64,000 nucleotides of DNA from Roseinatronobacter thiooxidans (GTDB lineage: Bacteria; Pseudomonadota; Alphaproteobacteria; Rhodobacterales; Rhodobacteraceae). Below the pieces are notes generated by a model. That model worked only from the letters and a program-made list of their open reading frames with translations, made no database searches and was not told where the DNA came from. Location: positions 18,782-82,781 of the forward strand of contig NZ_MEHT01000010.1 in the NCBI RefSeq assembly GCF_001870675.1, read 5' to 3'. Below are positions 38,656-48,517 of this stretch, one piece after another. The position numbers and the translations under genes were made by a program. Every line of letters starts with the position of its first letter. The first letter of the stretch is position 1.

Positions 38656-39462
38656 ATGCCCGATCCGCGCCTGACCTTGTCGCAACATGCCGAGATGCTA
38701 GCACTTATTGAAACGCTGGCAGACCATGCGCGCGAGGCTATCCTGCCTTGGTTCCGGAACCCGGATTTGGGGGCCGCCAACAAGGCATGCAACGGGTTCG
38801 ATCCGGTCACACAGGCAGACAGGGCAGCCGAGCAGATCATCCGCGCCACCTTGCTTCAGCACCGCCCGCAAGATGGCATTCTGGGCGAAGAGTTTGGGCC
38901 AAAGGCCAGCGAGTCCGGCCTGACATGGATTATTGATCCGATCGATGGCACGCGCGGTTTTCTTGCCGGAACCCCGTGCTGGGGCGTGCTGATTGCCTTG
39001 GCCGATGGTGATGGCCCGTTTCTGGGGGTCATCGACCAGCCTTATATCTCCGAGCGGTTTTTGGGCGGGCTTGGGCAGGCTTGGGTTGCAGGGCCACAGG
39101 GGCGCAAACCGCTTGCCACTCGCGGTACGGTTGAATTGGGCGATGCGATATTGTTCACCACCTTTCCTGAAATCGGCACCAGCGCCGAACAGGCGGCATT
39201 CACCCGCGTTTCGGACTCCGCGCGCCTGACACGCTACGGGATGGATTGTTATGCCTATGCCCTGCTGGCCGCAGGGCATATCGATCTGGTGATCGAGGCG
39301 GGGCTGAACCCGTATGACATAGCTGCCCCCATCGCGGTGATCGAGGCTGCGGGCGGAATTGTCACCGACTGGCAGGGGGGGCCGGTGGGGGCAAGCGGAC
39401 AAGTGCTTGCCGCCGCCAATCCGGTGCTGCATGCCAAAGCGCTGGCACTGCTGCAAGGGTAA
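38656..39462 (+). CDS. hisN: Inositol-monophosphatase-family phosphatase, probable histidinol-phosphatase
   Basis: A 268-aa magnesium-dependent phosphatase. Motifs in order: VTQAD (Asp55), LGEEFG (77-81), DPIDGTRGF (94-102), and the late GLNPYDIAAPIAVIEAAGG. Alphaproteobacteria use an IMPase-type HisN to dephosphorylate histidinol phosphate, and the short LNPYD-A-x-I form fits. ATG 38656 was chosen; an in-frame GTG at 38626 is possible. The exact substrate is inferred from family, not from context. Confidence 0.8.
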   Translation: MPDPRLTLSQHAEMLALIETLADHAREAILPWFRNPDLGAANKACNGFDPVTQADRAAEQIIRATLLQHRPQDGILGEEFGPKASESGLTWIIDPIDGTRGFLAGTPCWGVLIALADGDGPFLGVIDQPYISERFLGGLGQAWVAGPQGRKPLATRGTVELGDAILFTTFPEIGTSAEQAAFTRVSDSARLTRYGMDCYAYALLAAGHIDLVIEAGLNPYDIAAPIAVIEAAGGIVTDWQGGPVGASGQVLAAANPVLHAKALALLQG

Positions 39463-39464
39463 GG

Positions 39465-40205
39465 TCAGTCGGTCAGTTCTGTGATCGCTGCGGTGATCAT
39501 CTCCAGACAGGCAGGTGTCGAAAACCTGTGATCTGCATCTTTGACCAAGGTCAGGCGCATATCGGGGCAGGTTGCATGCGCAATCAGGCGCAGGGGAACC
39601 GAAGGTGCCACCGCTTCGTCCAGCGTGCCTTGCATCAGGCGCACGGGAAAGGGCAGGTCCAGCGGTGTTTGCAACACAAGCTGCATCTTGCCATCCTCGA
39701 ACAGGTGGCGGGTCAGGGTATAGGGCGTGTCGTCATAGCCATTGGGCACGCTGATTTGGCCCTGTTCCAGAATTTCGGCGCGCTGTGCATCCGTCAGCCC
39801 CGGCCACATGCTGTCTTCGGTGAAATCGGGGGCGGCGGCTACACCTACCAGCCCATGCACCCGCTTTGGGACTTTGCGCGCCAAAAGCAGTGCGATCCAG
39901 CCGCCCATGGATGATCCGACCAAAATCTGCGGCCCGTCTGTCAGCTTGCTCAGCGCTTCCAGCGCATCTTCGGCCCAATCCCCGATGCAGCCTTCTGCAA
40001 AAGTGCCAGAGCTTTCGCCATGGCCGGAATAGTCGAAGCGCAGGAATGCACGGCCTTGGGATTTGGCCCAATCTTCCAGAAAAACCGCCTTGGTGCCCGA
40101 CATATCCGACATGAAGCCGCCCAGAAACACCACGCCCGGCCCGCGCCCTTGCGTTTTGTGATAGGCCAGTTTGCGCCCCGCGCTTGTGTCCAGATACTCA
40201 ACCAT
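39465..40205 (-). CDS. Alpha/beta hydrolase
   Basis: A 246-aa alpha/beta-fold hydrolase: FLGGFMSDMSG at the oxyanion strand, RFDYSGHGESSG, nucleophile Ser99 in VGSSMGGWIAL, and the late DADHRFS for the catalytic His. This set resembles the BAAT/ABHD10-like carboxylesterases common in alphaproteobacteria. No signal peptide is seen. Its ATG overlaps the stop of the upstream MFS gene by 8 bases, so they share a transcript. Confidence 0.88.
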   Translation of the reverse strand: MVEYLDTSAGRKLAYHKTQGRGPGVVFLGGFMSDMSGTKAVFLEDWAKSQGRAFLRFDYSGHGESSGTFAEGCIGDWAEDALEALSKLTDGPQILVGSSMGGWIALLLARKVPKRVHGLVGVAAAPDFTEDSMWPGLTDAQRAEILEQGQISVPNGYDDTPYTLTRHLFEDGKMQLVLQTPLDLPFPVRLMQGTLDEAVAPSVPLRLIAHATCPDMRLTLVKDADHRFSTPACLEMITAAITELTD

Positions 40206-41505
40206 CGCCCAACTCCTTCAATCCATAGGCGGCTACCGCGCCACCTGCGGCCATGCAGGCGAACAGGGCCATTGTTGCCCCCGCCCCTGCAAGGGCTGCA
40301 ACTGCGCCGAACACACCGCTGGCCAGCAGGATCACCCCGATGACCGTATTTGCAATTGCGGTATAAATGGCGCGGCGGTCTTGTCCAACCATATCGACCA
40401 GATAGGTGGCCCGGCCCAGCCGCACCCCCTGATGCGCGATCATTAGGCCAAACAACGCAAGCGGCATGGCCCAGACGGTGGCCGCCAGACCGGACATGGC
40501 AAAAGCCAGTGTCAGCACCATCGCCCCCGCACCCGATATGCCTGTCCAGATCAGAACCTTGCGCGAAGATTTGTCGGCCAGCCGCCCCCAGACATAGCTG
40601 GACAAAAGTGCCGCCAGCGCCGAGGCCAGAACCAGTGCGCCCAACCCCTGCAACGCGGCCCCCCCGTCGCCCGAGGCCAGAACCACCAGATAGGGCGGGG
40701 CGAGCGCTGTCGAGGTCAGCAACCCGCGCGCCACGATGAAACGCACAAGCTGGCCATCCTCGCGAAGATACCCCAGATTTGCGATTGCGGCGGCAAAGCC
40801 GTTTGCGCCCCCGTCTTGCGCGCCCTTATCCTCGGCCAGCCCTGCGAACACCACGCCTGCCAGCACCCACGCGCTTGCAGCCAGCGCCAGTGCGCCCAGC
40901 ACAATGGCGGCGCGCGCATCCGAGAACAGGATCAGCACCAGCGCAAAGCCGATCACAACCATCGCCGACCAACTGCCCGCCACCCCCGTGACCGTGCCGC
41001 GCTGGCCTTTGTCGATGGTCTTGCCCAAAACATCCTTATAGGCCACCGACGCGACCGAGCGTGACAGCGCCAGCACGCTCAGCCCCAGCAGAATCACCAG
41101 CCCCGCTGCTATACCCTGTAGCGTCAGGGCAGCGGCCAGAATAATGGCTGCCCCCACGCCCTGCCCAATGGCGGCTGCCGCCCAAGCCCATTTGCGCTGT
41201 GCCATGGCCCGAATGCGCGCGGCAGTGAACAGTTGCGGCAGCAATGCGCCTGCTTCGCGGATGGGCACCAGCAGCCCCACAAGCGCTGCGGGCGCCCCCA
41301 GATGCGTCATCAGCCATGACAGCACAAGTTTCGGGTCCGCCAGCCCGTCAGCAGATTTGCTTAGCCCAAGCGCGGCTGCATGGCGCAGGAAATTCTGCGG
41401 TTGCTGCGTGCATGCCTCGTCCGAGATGTCGCGGCACATGCGCCCCGCATCGTCATTGGCCAGCATTTCATAGCTTAGACGGACAGCAGGGCGGGGCGGG
41501 GGCAT
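40198..41505 (-). CDS. MFS transporter
   Basis: A 435-aa integral membrane protein with about twelve hydrophobic segments and an unusual soluble head of about 65 residues (containing [20 protein letters not shown]). The central loop between the two halves is charged ([12 protein letters not shown]). The [12 protein letters not shown] string is the MFS loop-2/8 type motif. The substrate is unknown. ATG 41505 has AAGGAG 7-12 bases upstream. It is divergent from thrS. Confidence 0.8.
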   Translation of the reverse strand: MPPPRPAVRLSYEMLANDDAGRMCRDISDEACTQQPQNFLRHAAALGLSKSADGLADPKLVLSWLMTHLGAPAALVGLLVPIREAGALLPQLFTAARIRAMAQRKWAWAAAAIGQGVGAAIILAAALTLQGIAAGLVILLGLSVLALSRSVASVAYKDVLGKTIDKGQRGTVTGVAGSWSAMVVIGFALVLILFSDARAAIVLGALALAASAWVLAGVVFAGLAEDKGAQDGGANGFAAAIANLGYLREDGQLVRFIVARGLLTSTALAPPYLVVLASGDGGAALQGLGALVLASALAALLSSYVWGRLADKSSRKVLIWTGISGAGAMVLTLAFAMSGLAATVWAMPLALFGLMIAHQGVRLGRATYLVDMVGQDRRAIYTAIANTVIGVILLASGVFGAVAALAGAGATMALFACMAAGGAVAAYGLKELGDG

Positions 41506-41649
41506 GTGCAACTCCTTGCAGCGGACGATTTTGGCGACAGGACAAAACGAAGTCAGCTTGACTTTCGTTCCCTCGAAGGTCAAACCCTGCGCCACATAAA
41601 CCCGCAACCGGGCGTTCCGTGGGCGCCAAAACGACGAGGAGCACGGCCT

Positions 41650-43596
41650 ATGGCCCAGATTTCCCTGACATTACCTGATGGATCAGCCCGCGTATATGAC
41701 GCAGGCGTAACTGCCGCCGATGTGGCCGAGAGCATCTCGAAATCGCTGGCGAAGAAAGCCATTTCCGCCACTGTAAACGGCGCGCATTTCGACCTGCAAT
41801 GGCCGATCACGCAGGATGCCAGCATCGCAATTCACACCATGCAGGATGACGCGCAGGCGTTGGAGCTGATCCGGCATGATTTCGCGCATGTCATGGCGCG
41901 TGCAGTGCAGGAAATCTGGCCGGATGTGAAGGTCACGATTGGCCCTGTGCGCGACAAGGGCTGGTTTTATGATTTCGACCGCGCCGAGCCGTTCGTGCCC
42001 GAAGACCTTGCGCAGATTGAAGCGAAGATGCGCGAGATCATCAATGCGCGCGACGCAGTGCGCACCGAAATCTGGGACCGCGCGCGCGCGGTCCAGCATT
42101 ACAAGGACGCGAATGAGCCGTTCAAGCTGGAGTTGATCGAGCGTATTCCCGAAGGCGAGCCGCTGCGCATGTATTGGCATGGGGCTTGGCAGGATTTGTG
42201 CCGTGGCCCGCATTTGCAACATACCGGCCAGCTGCCTGCCGATGGGTTCAAGCTGATGAGCATTGCAGGGGCCTATTGGCTGGGCGACAGCACACGGCCC
42301 ATGTTGCAGCGCATTTATGGCGTGGCCTTCAAGAACCGCGTGGACCTGAAAGCGCATCTGACCATGCTGGAGGAAGCGGCCAAGCGCGACCACCGCAAGC
42401 TGGGCCGCGAAATGAACCTGTTCCATATGCAGGAAGAAGCCCCCGGGCAGGTGTTCTGGCACCCCAATGGCTGGTCAATCTATACCAACCTGCAAGATTA
42501 TATGCGCCGCCAGCAGCGCCGCGATGGTTATGTGGAAGTGAATACGCCGCAGGTTGTCAGCCGCAAACTGTGGGAAGATTCGGGGCATTGGGACAATTAT
42601 CAGGACCATATGTTCATCGTCGAGGTTGACGAGGAACATGCCCGCGAGAAAACCGTCAATGCGCTGAAACCGATGAACTGCCCCTGCCATGTGCAGATCT
42701 ACAACCACGGTCTGAAATCCTATCGCGACCTGCCACTGCGCATGGCAGAGTTCGGATCTTGCAACCGCTACGAGCCTTCGGGCGCGCTGCATGGCATCAT
42801 GCGGGTGCGCGGGTTCACGCAGGATGACGCGCATATTTTCTGCACTGATGAGCAGATCGAAGCCGAGACAAAGAAATTCATCGAACTGCTGGCGGCAGTC
42901 TATGCCGATCTCGGGTTTGAAAACTGGACGATCAAACTCTCCACCCGCCCCGAAAAGCGGATCGGGTCGGATGAAAGCTGGGACAGGGTCGAACAGGCTT
43001 TGGGCGATGCATGCAAGGCGGCAGGCTATGCTTATGAGTTGCAGGAAGGCGAGGGGGCGTTTTATGGCCCGAAGCTGGAATTCACCCTGACTGATGCGAT
43101 CGGGCGGTCCTGGCAATGCGGCACCTTGCAGGTAGACCCCAACCTGCCCGAACGTCTGGATGCGCAATATGTGGGCCAGGACGGTGCGAAACACCGGCCC
43201 GTCATGCTGCACCGCGCAGTCTTGGGCAGTTTCGAACGCTTCATCGGCATTCTGATCGAGAACTTCTCGGGCAAGCTGCCGCTATGGCTGGCCCCGCGAC
43301 AGGTTGTCGTCGCCTCGATCATCTCGGATGCGGATGCATATTGCCGCGAGGTGGTTGAGGCGCTGCAAGCTGCCGGACTTCGGGCAGAGCTGGATATCCG
43401 CAACGAGAAGATCAACTACAAGGTGCGCGAGCATTCGGTTGGCAAAGTGCCTGTGATCCTTGCGATAGGTGCGCGCGAAGTCGAGGAACGCACGGTTTCC
43501 GTGCGCAGACTTGGCGACACTCGGACAGAAACGCAATCACTGGATGCAGTTGTCGCCGCGTTGCAGGTCGAGGCAACGCCGCCGGATTTGCGCTAG
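41650..43596 (+). CDS. thrS: Threonine--tRNA ligase
   Basis: A 648-aa class-II synthetase. The N-terminal TGS domain (1-62), the editing domain with [10 protein letters not shown] and CRGPH, then the catalytic core with MNCPCHV (zinc Cys344), [19 protein letters not shown] and motif 3 [11 protein letters not shown] are all present. The anticodon-binding domain ends the protein. ATG 41650 starts at [11 protein letters not shown], the conserved N-terminus. Its last codons are part of a 122-base duplicated segment (see repeats). Confidence 0.98.
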   Translation: MAQISLTLPDGSARVYDAGVTAADVAESISKSLAKKAISATVNGAHFDLQWPITQDASIAIHTMQDDAQALELIRHDFAHVMARAVQEIWPDVKVTIGPVRDKGWFYDFDRAEPFVPEDLAQIEAKMREIINARDAVRTEIWDRARAVQHYKDANEPFKLELIERIPEGEPLRMYWHGAWQDLCRGPHLQHTGQLPADGFKLMSIAGAYWLGDSTRPMLQRIYGVAFKNRVDLKAHLTMLEEAAKRDHRKLGREMNLFHMQEEAPGQVFWHPNGWSIYTNLQDYMRRQQRRDGYVEVNTPQVVSRKLWEDSGHWDNYQDHMFIVEVDEEHAREKTVNALKPMNCPCHVQIYNHGLKSYRDLPLRMAEFGSCNRYEPSGALHGIMRVRGFTQDDAHIFCTDEQIEAETKKFIELLAAVYADLGFENWTIKLSTRPEKRIGSDESWDRVEQALGDACKAAGYAYELQEGEGAFYGPKLEFTLTDAIGRSWQCGTLQVDPNLPERLDAQYVGQDGAKHRPVMLHRAVLGSFERFIGILIENFSGKLPLWLAPRQVVVASIISDADAYCREVVEALQAAGLRAELDIRNEKINYKVREHSVGKVPVILAIGAREVEERTVSVRRLGDTRTETQSLDAVVAALQVEATPPDLR

Positions 43597-43688
43597 ACTG
43601 GCAGCTCTTGCAGCATAGTCCCGGCCTTGCGCCGGGACCCCTTGCTTTGGCCGCTAGGCCCCGGCGCAAGGCCGGGGCTGTGTTGCGC
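43566..43688. repeat. Duplicated segment, copy A (thrS 3' end plus palindromic repeat)
   Basis: This 123-base stretch includes the last ten codons and stop of thrS, the string CTTGCAGCATAG, and a palindromic repeat (43618-43678). It aligns with 43791-43912 with one gap and about 17 mismatches, roughly 85% identical by eye. The palindromic arms match copy 1 at 24051. Confidence 0.8.
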
Positions 43689-43790
43689 TTTACGTAAAAG
43701 AGAATAATCCCCGTAAGTTATGCCATGCCGCACGATCTTCGTGCGCATGACATGCGACACGCGGAGAGAGGCATAAGCGCGTTATGCGAT
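43689..43790. other. Spacer between the duplicated segments
   Basis: It contains a palindrome TTTACGTAAA at 43689-43698 and a perfect hairpin CGCACGA-TCT-TCGTGCG at 43729-43745, with no T run. No gene is seen. Confidence 0.5.
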
Positions 43791-43912
43791 GGTCAACGCA
43801 ACACTGCCGGATTTGCACGAGGGGGTATATCTTGCAGCATAGTCCCGGCCTTGCGCCGGGACCTCTTGCTTGGGCCGCGAGGCCCCGGCGCAGGGCCGGG
43901 GCTGCGTTGCGC
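43791..43912. repeat. Duplicated segment, copy B (relic of thrS tail plus palindromic repeat)
   Basis: It aligns with 43566-43688. The first 30 bases decode, in the old thrS frame, to a degenerate ATLPDL matching ATPPDL of ThrS. The palindromic repeat at 43842-43901 keeps both arms with one change. It ends five bases before the typA stop codon. Confidence 0.8.
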
Positions 43913-43917
43913 GTGTA

Positions 43918-45738
43918 TCAGGCGCTGGCTTTTGCCTGACGCTTGCGCTCATGCGGGTCAAGGAAGCGTTTGCGCAGGCGGATGGCATTGGGCGTGACTT
44001 CGACCAACTCGTCATCATCGATATAGGCAATCGCCTGTTCCAGCGACATGATGGTGGGCGGTGTCAGTTTGACCGCATCATCCGTCCCAGAAGCGCGCAC
44101 GTTGGTCAGCTTCTTGCCCTTCAACGGGTTCACTTCCAGATCATTGTCGCGGCTATGCTCGCCAATGATCATGCCCTGATAGACAGGGTCTTGTGGATTG
44201 ATCATCATGCGCCCGCGTTCTTCCAGATTCCACAGCGCATAGGCGACTGCCGTGCCATCTTCCATCGAGATCAGGACACCCTGACGACGGCCCGGAATGG
44301 CCCCTTTATAGGGGGCCCATTCATGGAACACACGGTTCAGAACGCCTGTGCCGCGTGTATCGGTCAGAAATTCACCATGATAGCCAATCAGGCCACGCGA
44401 TGGCACATGCGCGATAATGCGCGTCTTGCCCACGCCTGCGGGTTTCATTTCTGCCAGATCGCCCTTGCGCGGCCCGGTCAGTTTCTCGATCACAGTGCCG
44501 GTATATTCATCATCGACATCGATTGTGACTTCTTCAATGGGTTCCAGCCGCTGGCCATCGACATCGCGCATCAGCACGCGCGGGCGCGAGATGGACAGTT
44601 CAAACCCTTCGCGACGCATATTCTCGATCAACACGCCCATCTGCAATTCGCCACGGCCTGCAACCTCGAACGCCTCGCCGCCCGGTGTGTCGCTGACCTT
44701 GATGGCGACATTCAACTCTGCCTCGCGCATCAGACGCTCGCGGATGACACGGCTTTGGACCTTTGCGCCATCACGTCCGGCCAGTGGCGAATCATTGATG
44801 CCGAAGGTGACAGAGATGGTGGGCGGGTCGATCGGTTGCGCGGGCAGGGCGATGTCAACTTCAAGCGCGCAGAGCGTGTCGGCCACAGTGGCCTTGGTCA
44901 TGCCTGCAAGTGTTACGATATCGCCTGCTTCTGCCGCGTCAATGGCCTGCTGGCCAAGGCCGCGGAAGGCCAGAACCTTGGTAACGCGGAACTGCTCGAT
45001 CTTGGAATTGTCGCGTGACAGCGCCTTGATCGTCTCGCCCGCTTTCAACGTGCCGGATTCGACACGGCCTGTCAGGATGCGGCCCAGATAGGGGTCGGCG
45101 GACAGGGTTGTTGCCAGCATGCGAAACGGCTCTGTGCGGCGTGCAACCTGTGCCGGTTCGGGCACATGTTTGACCACCAGATCAAACAGAGCGGACATGT
45201 CTTGCCGTGGCCCGTCCAGTTCGGCATCAGCCCAGCCATTGATCCCGCTTGCATAAAGCACAGGGAAATCAAGCTGTTCATCACTTGCGCCCAGATTGGC
45301 GAACAGGTCGAACACCTCGTTCAACGCGCGGTCGGGTTCGGCGGCGGGCTTGTCGACCTTGTTGAGCAGCACAATCGGGCGCAGCCCCAGTGCCAGTGCT
45401 TTCGAGGTCACGAATTTGGTTTGGGGCATTGGCCCCTCGGCTGCATCGACCAGCAACACGACACCATCCACCATGGACAAAATACGCTCCACCTCGCCGC
45501 CGAAATCGGCGTGGCCGGGGGTGTCGACGATATTGATGCGGTTCTCTTTCCACTCGACCGAGGTGGCTTTGGCCAGAATGGTGATCCCGCGTTCGCGTTC
45601 CAGATCATTGCTGTCCATCGCGCGTTCAGTGGTTGACTGGTTCTCTCGGTAGGTGCCCGATTGCTTCAACAGCTCGTCCACAAGTGTGGTTTTGCCATGG
45701 TCAACGTGCGCGATGATCGCGATATTGCGAAGGGTCAT
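43918..45738 (-). CDS. typA: Translational GTPase TypA/BipA
   Basis: A 606-aa ribosome-associated GTPase related to EF-G. The P-loop is AHVDHGKTT (11-19), the switch region follows, then DTPGHADFGGEV and NKVDKP for the G3 and G4 motifs. The C-terminal part has SRGLIGYHGEFLTDTRGTG and the BipA-specific end with NAIRLRKRFLDPHERKR. It aids 50S assembly and stress or cold adaptation in other bacteria. It follows the YitT gene by 70 bases in the same direction. Confidence 0.97.
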   Translation of the reverse strand: MTLRNIAIIAHVDHGKTTLVDELLKQSGTYRENQSTTERAMDSNDLERERGITILAKATSVEWKENRINIVDTPGHADFGGEVERILSMVDGVVLLVDAAEGPMPQTKFVTSKALALGLRPIVLLNKVDKPAAEPDRALNEVFDLFANLGASDEQLDFPVLYASGINGWADAELDGPRQDMSALFDLVVKHVPEPAQVARRTEPFRMLATTLSADPYLGRILTGRVESGTLKAGETIKALSRDNSKIEQFRVTKVLAFRGLGQQAIDAAEAGDIVTLAGMTKATVADTLCALEVDIALPAQPIDPPTISVTFGINDSPLAGRDGAKVQSRVIRERLMREAELNVAIKVSDTPGGEAFEVAGRGELQMGVLIENMRREGFELSISRPRVLMRDVDGQRLEPIEEVTIDVDDEYTGTVIEKLTGPRKGDLAEMKPAGVGKTRIIAHVPSRGLIGYHGEFLTDTRGTGVLNRVFHEWAPYKGAIPGRRQGVLISMEDGTAVAYALWNLEERGRMMINPQDPVYQGMIIGEHSRDNDLEVNPLKGKKLTNVRASGTDDAVKLTPPTIMSLEQAIAYIDDDELVEVTPNAIRLRKRFLDPHERKRQAKASA

Positions 45739-45808
45739 AAGTCTTGCCTTTTGATGCTGCGCCGCCGCATTACCCGATTGCGCATCCTGTGGCTAGCCCC
45801 CAAGCGCG

Positions 45809-46411
45809 TTACGTCCCGATATAGCGGTCGCGCCGGTGGTTAATTGCCACAATCGCATTCAGAACGGCTGCCCCGAGAAGGGACCATAGCACAAGATCGG
45901 GGTCCAGCACCAGAAGTGCCACTGCAAACAATGCCAGGTCGAAGGCCAGTTGCACCCAGCCTGCGCGCCAGCCAAAGCGTTCTTGCAGGTCATACGCGAC
46001 GATGCCCACCCCGCCAAGGCTGGCGCGGTGACGAAAGATCGCCAGCAACCCCGCCCCTGCAATCAGCCCGAACAACACCGCCGCCACTGCGGGATGGGCG
46101 GGATCGACCTGCACCAGATCCTCGATCACCAGCGAGATGGCAGAGATCAGCGCGACAGAGACAAATGTCTTGACGGTAAAGGCCCGCCCCAGCCGCCACC
46201 ATGCCAGTGCATAGAAGGGGATGTTGATTGCAAAAAACACCACCCCGAAACTGTAGCCGGTGATATAGGCCACCAGCACGGCCAGCCCCGCTGTCTGTCC
46301 GGTCACAAGGCCCGCGCCGGTCAGGATCAGCACGCCAAAGGCGCACATCACAGCGCCGAAGACCAGCCCTTGGGCATCTTCAAATTTGGTATGGGGCGCA
46401 GATGCTGTCAT
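45809..46411 (-). CDS. YitT family membrane protein
   Basis: A 200-aa protein with five or six hydrophobic helices. GVVFFAINIPFYALAWWRLG followed by FTVKTF is the YitT (DUF161) hallmark, and AIFRHRASLGGVGIVAYDLQ occurs in the second half. It lacks the C-terminal DUF2179 domain of the Bacillus proteins. The role is unknown. Its start lies one base after the stop of the SMR gene. Confidence 0.88.
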   Translation of the reverse strand: MTASAPHTKFEDAQGLVFGAVMCAFGVLILTGAGLVTGQTAGLAVLVAYITGYSFGVVFFAINIPFYALAWWRLGRAFTVKTFVSVALISAISLVIEDLVQVDPAHPAVAAVLFGLIAGAGLLAIFRHRASLGGVGIVAYDLQERFGWRAGWVQLAFDLALFAVALLVLDPDLVLWSLLGAAVLNAIVAINHRRDRYIGT

Positions 46412-46412
46412 C

Positions 46413-46742
46413 CTAATGGCCGACAGTTTTGCTGAACAGGTTGATCACGACAATACCAGAGATGATCAGGAACAGACCCAGCAGGGCGGGGGCGTCCAGC
46501 CTTTGGCCAAAGACGACCCAGCCGATGCCCGCGATCAGGCACACCCCCAACCCCGCCCATATGGCATAGGCCACACCCACAGGAATAATGCGCAACACCA
46601 GCGCCAGCAGCCAGAATGACAGCACATAGGACAGCACAACCAGTATTGACGGCCCCAGACGGGTAAAGCCGTCGCTGGCCTTCAACGCTGTGGTGCCAAT
46701 CGTTTCAAACAGAATGGCCACGCCAAGATATAGCCAATGCAT
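46413..46742 (-). CDS. Small multidrug resistance (SMR) family transporter
   Basis: A 109-aa four-helix protein. The membrane-buried Glu13 (LFETIGTTALK) and the AYAIWAGLG segment are the SMR signatures. Members expel quaternary ammonium or guanidinium compounds as dual-topology dimers. Which branch (EmrE or Gdx) cannot be settled by eye. It sits between the M48 protease and YitT, with one base to the latter. Confidence 0.9.
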   Translation of the reverse strand: MHWLYLGVAILFETIGTTALKASDGFTRLGPSILVVLSYVLSFWLLALVLRIIPVGVAYAIWAGLGVCLIAGIGWVVFGQRLDAPALLGLFLIISGIVVINLFSKTVGH

Positions 46743-46753
46743 GGCTGCTCTCC

Positions 46754-47473
46754 CTAGATCGGGTTGCCCGCCGCCATGTTTGCAACGGCGCGCTCTACCT
46801 CGCGCAGGCGCTCGGCATTGGGGGGGTGGGTGCCCAGAAACTGGTTTCCGGGGTCCGGGATGCGGCGGAAAATCTGCGCGCCGCGCATTGGGTCATAGCC
46901 GCCACGCGCGGCGATGACCGCGCCAAGGCGGTCTGCTTCCAGTTCGAAGTTTTTAGAATAGCGCCGTGCGCCGACAGTTGCGCCGGTGTTGACGATCTGT
47001 TGCGCGGTGCCCTGATCCACGCCGGAAATTGCCGCGACAAGCCCGCCCAGCAACGCCCCTGTCATGGCTTGCTGCTGGATGCGGGGCAGGTGGTCGGCAA
47101 TGTGATGGGCCGCTTCATGCCCGAATATCAGGGCAATTTCGTCATGGCTGCGCAGATCATCAATCAGCGCGATGGTAAAGGCAATAATGGGACGGCCATT
47201 TTCATCGCGGGTGTGAAAGGCGTTGGGGGGCTGGTTGGGGCGATCGTCCAGAATGACGATGAAATTGCAATCCAGACGCGGGTTGCGTTCGCGGCACACT
47301 TGCGTGGCGACGGGTCGCATGCGCGCAACAACTGTATTGAAATCCGCCCGCGTGCTGACAGGGGCCAGCGCTTGCGGGGCAGGCGACAGCATGGGGGCAG
47401 GGGCAAGGGTGCAGCCTGCCACCACAAGCGCGGTTGCAGCCATCGACAGTGACATTTTCAGGGCATGCAGCAT
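46754..47473 (-). CDS. M48 family zinc metalloprotease, lipoprotein
   Basis: A 239-aa protein. The lipobox VAGC (Cys21) marks a lipoprotein. The zinc motif HEAAH (His119, Glu120, His123) is in FGHEAAHHIADHLP, and the third zinc ligand is the later ELEADRLG. The LGTHPPNAERLREVERA tail resembles LoiP/YfgC-type envelope proteases, which deal with misfolded outer-membrane proteins. It is first in a leftward group with the SMR, YitT and typA genes. Confidence 0.9.
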   Translation of the reverse strand: MLHALKMSLSMAATALVVAGCTLAPAPMLSPAPQALAPVSTRADFNTVVARMRPVATQVCRERNPRLDCNFIVILDDRPNQPPNAFHTRDENGRPIIAFTIALIDDLRSHDEIALIFGHEAAHHIADHLPRIQQQAMTGALLGGLVAAISGVDQGTAQQIVNTGATVGARRYSKNFELEADRLGAVIAARGGYDPMRGAQIFRRIPDPGNQFLGTHPPNAERLREVERAVANMAAGNPI

Positions 47474-47621
47474 GGCATCAACCTCTCATTGGACCGGCCA
47501 AGATGTAGCGGACGGCGTGAAAAGCACAATGCGCGCCGCATCACTTCCTTGGGGGAATTCCTGAAGGCAGGCGGGATGATGCAGGCAGCCCGGCATCGAC
47601 CCGCCCCCCAAGGCTGACGCC

Positions 47622-48281
47622 TTAGCGTGTGGATTCTGTCAGGCGGCGGGTGACATATTCGGTCACCGTGTTCAGCATCGGCTGCATGTGCTGCTCTTCA
47701 TCTTTGAAGAAGTGATCCGCGCCTTCGATTTCCGTGTGGGTGATGGTGATGCCGCGCTGTTCCTGCAACTTGCCCACAAGTGTTTTCGTGTCACGCGGCG
47801 GGGCCACACGGTCAGCCGTGCCGTTGATCACCAAACCAGAGGCGGGGCAGGGCGCAAGGAAGCTGAAATCATACAGGTTCGCCGGTGGCGCGACCGAGAC
47901 AAAGCCGGTAATGTCGGGGCGGCGCATTAGTAACTGCATGCCGATCCATGCGCCGAAACTGAACCCTGCCACCCAGCAATGCCGCGCATTCTGGCTTTGG
48001 GCCTGCACATAATCGAGCGCGGCAGCAGCATCGGACAGTTCGCCAATGCCCTGATCATATTCGCCCTGACTGCGCCCGACGCCACGGAAATTGAACCGCA
48101 GCACCGAAAAGCCCATTTTGTGAAAGGCATAATGCAGGTTGTAGACAACCTTGTTGTTCATCGTGCCGCCAAATTGCGGATGCGGGTGCAACACGATCGC
48201 AATCGGTGCGTCAGTCTTGGGTTGCGGGTGGAAGCGGCCTTCAAGGCGGCCTTCTGGGCCGGGGAAGATGATCTCGGGCAT
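47622..48281 (-). CDS. Alpha/beta hydrolase (YsgA/CocE-like small hydrolase)
   Basis: A 219-aa alpha/beta hydrolase. It has LHPHPQFGGTMNNKVV, then LRFNFRGVGRSQGEYD, the nucleophile Ser108 in VAGFSFGAWIGM and the late ADHFFKDEE supplying the catalytic His. This form is very conserved next to iscR in Rhodobacterales, in my recollection. It is divergent from iscR, so both are near the iron box at 48397. Confidence 0.87.
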   Translation of the reverse strand: MPEIIFPGPEGRLEGRFHPQPKTDAPIAIVLHPHPQFGGTMNNKVVYNLHYAFHKMGFSVLRFNFRGVGRSQGEYDQGIGELSDAAAALDYVQAQSQNARHCWVAGFSFGAWIGMQLLMRRPDITGFVSVAPPANLYDFSFLAPCPASGLVINGTADRVAPPRDTKTLVGKLQEQRGITITHTEIEGADHFFKDEEQHMQPMLNTVTEYVTRRLTESTR

Positions 48282-48396
48282 GAGGGGCCTTATCTAGTGG
48301 TCACGGAATATGACATTTTTTGTCATGCTATTTGCGATTCTGTTCAAGCCGCACCCGATACCGTCTTGCTAATTCTTGACTCTTTACTTCAGGCAT

Positions 48397-48413
48397 TTTA
48401 GAAATGTTCTAAA
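48397..48413. promoter_or_regulatory. Irr-type iron-control box (ICE) upstream of iscR
   Basis: A perfect palindrome TTTAGAA-ATG-TTCTAAA, identical to the alphaproteobacterial Irr/ICE consensus TTTAGAA-N3-TTCTAAA. It lies about 105 bases before iscR. An upstream TTGACTCTTTACTTCAG (48376-48392) resembles the Rhodobacterales iron box recognised by IscR. Irr would sense heme/iron here. Confidence 0.8.
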
Positions 48414-48517
48414 TTGCGAGATGTGATCTCGGGATAGGGTCGCGCTGCGCCAAGGGTGTAGGCGCGTGTGTCGGGCGCGTCAACCTCAATCGGTACTATG
48501 CGCAGCGGGGGGTGGCC

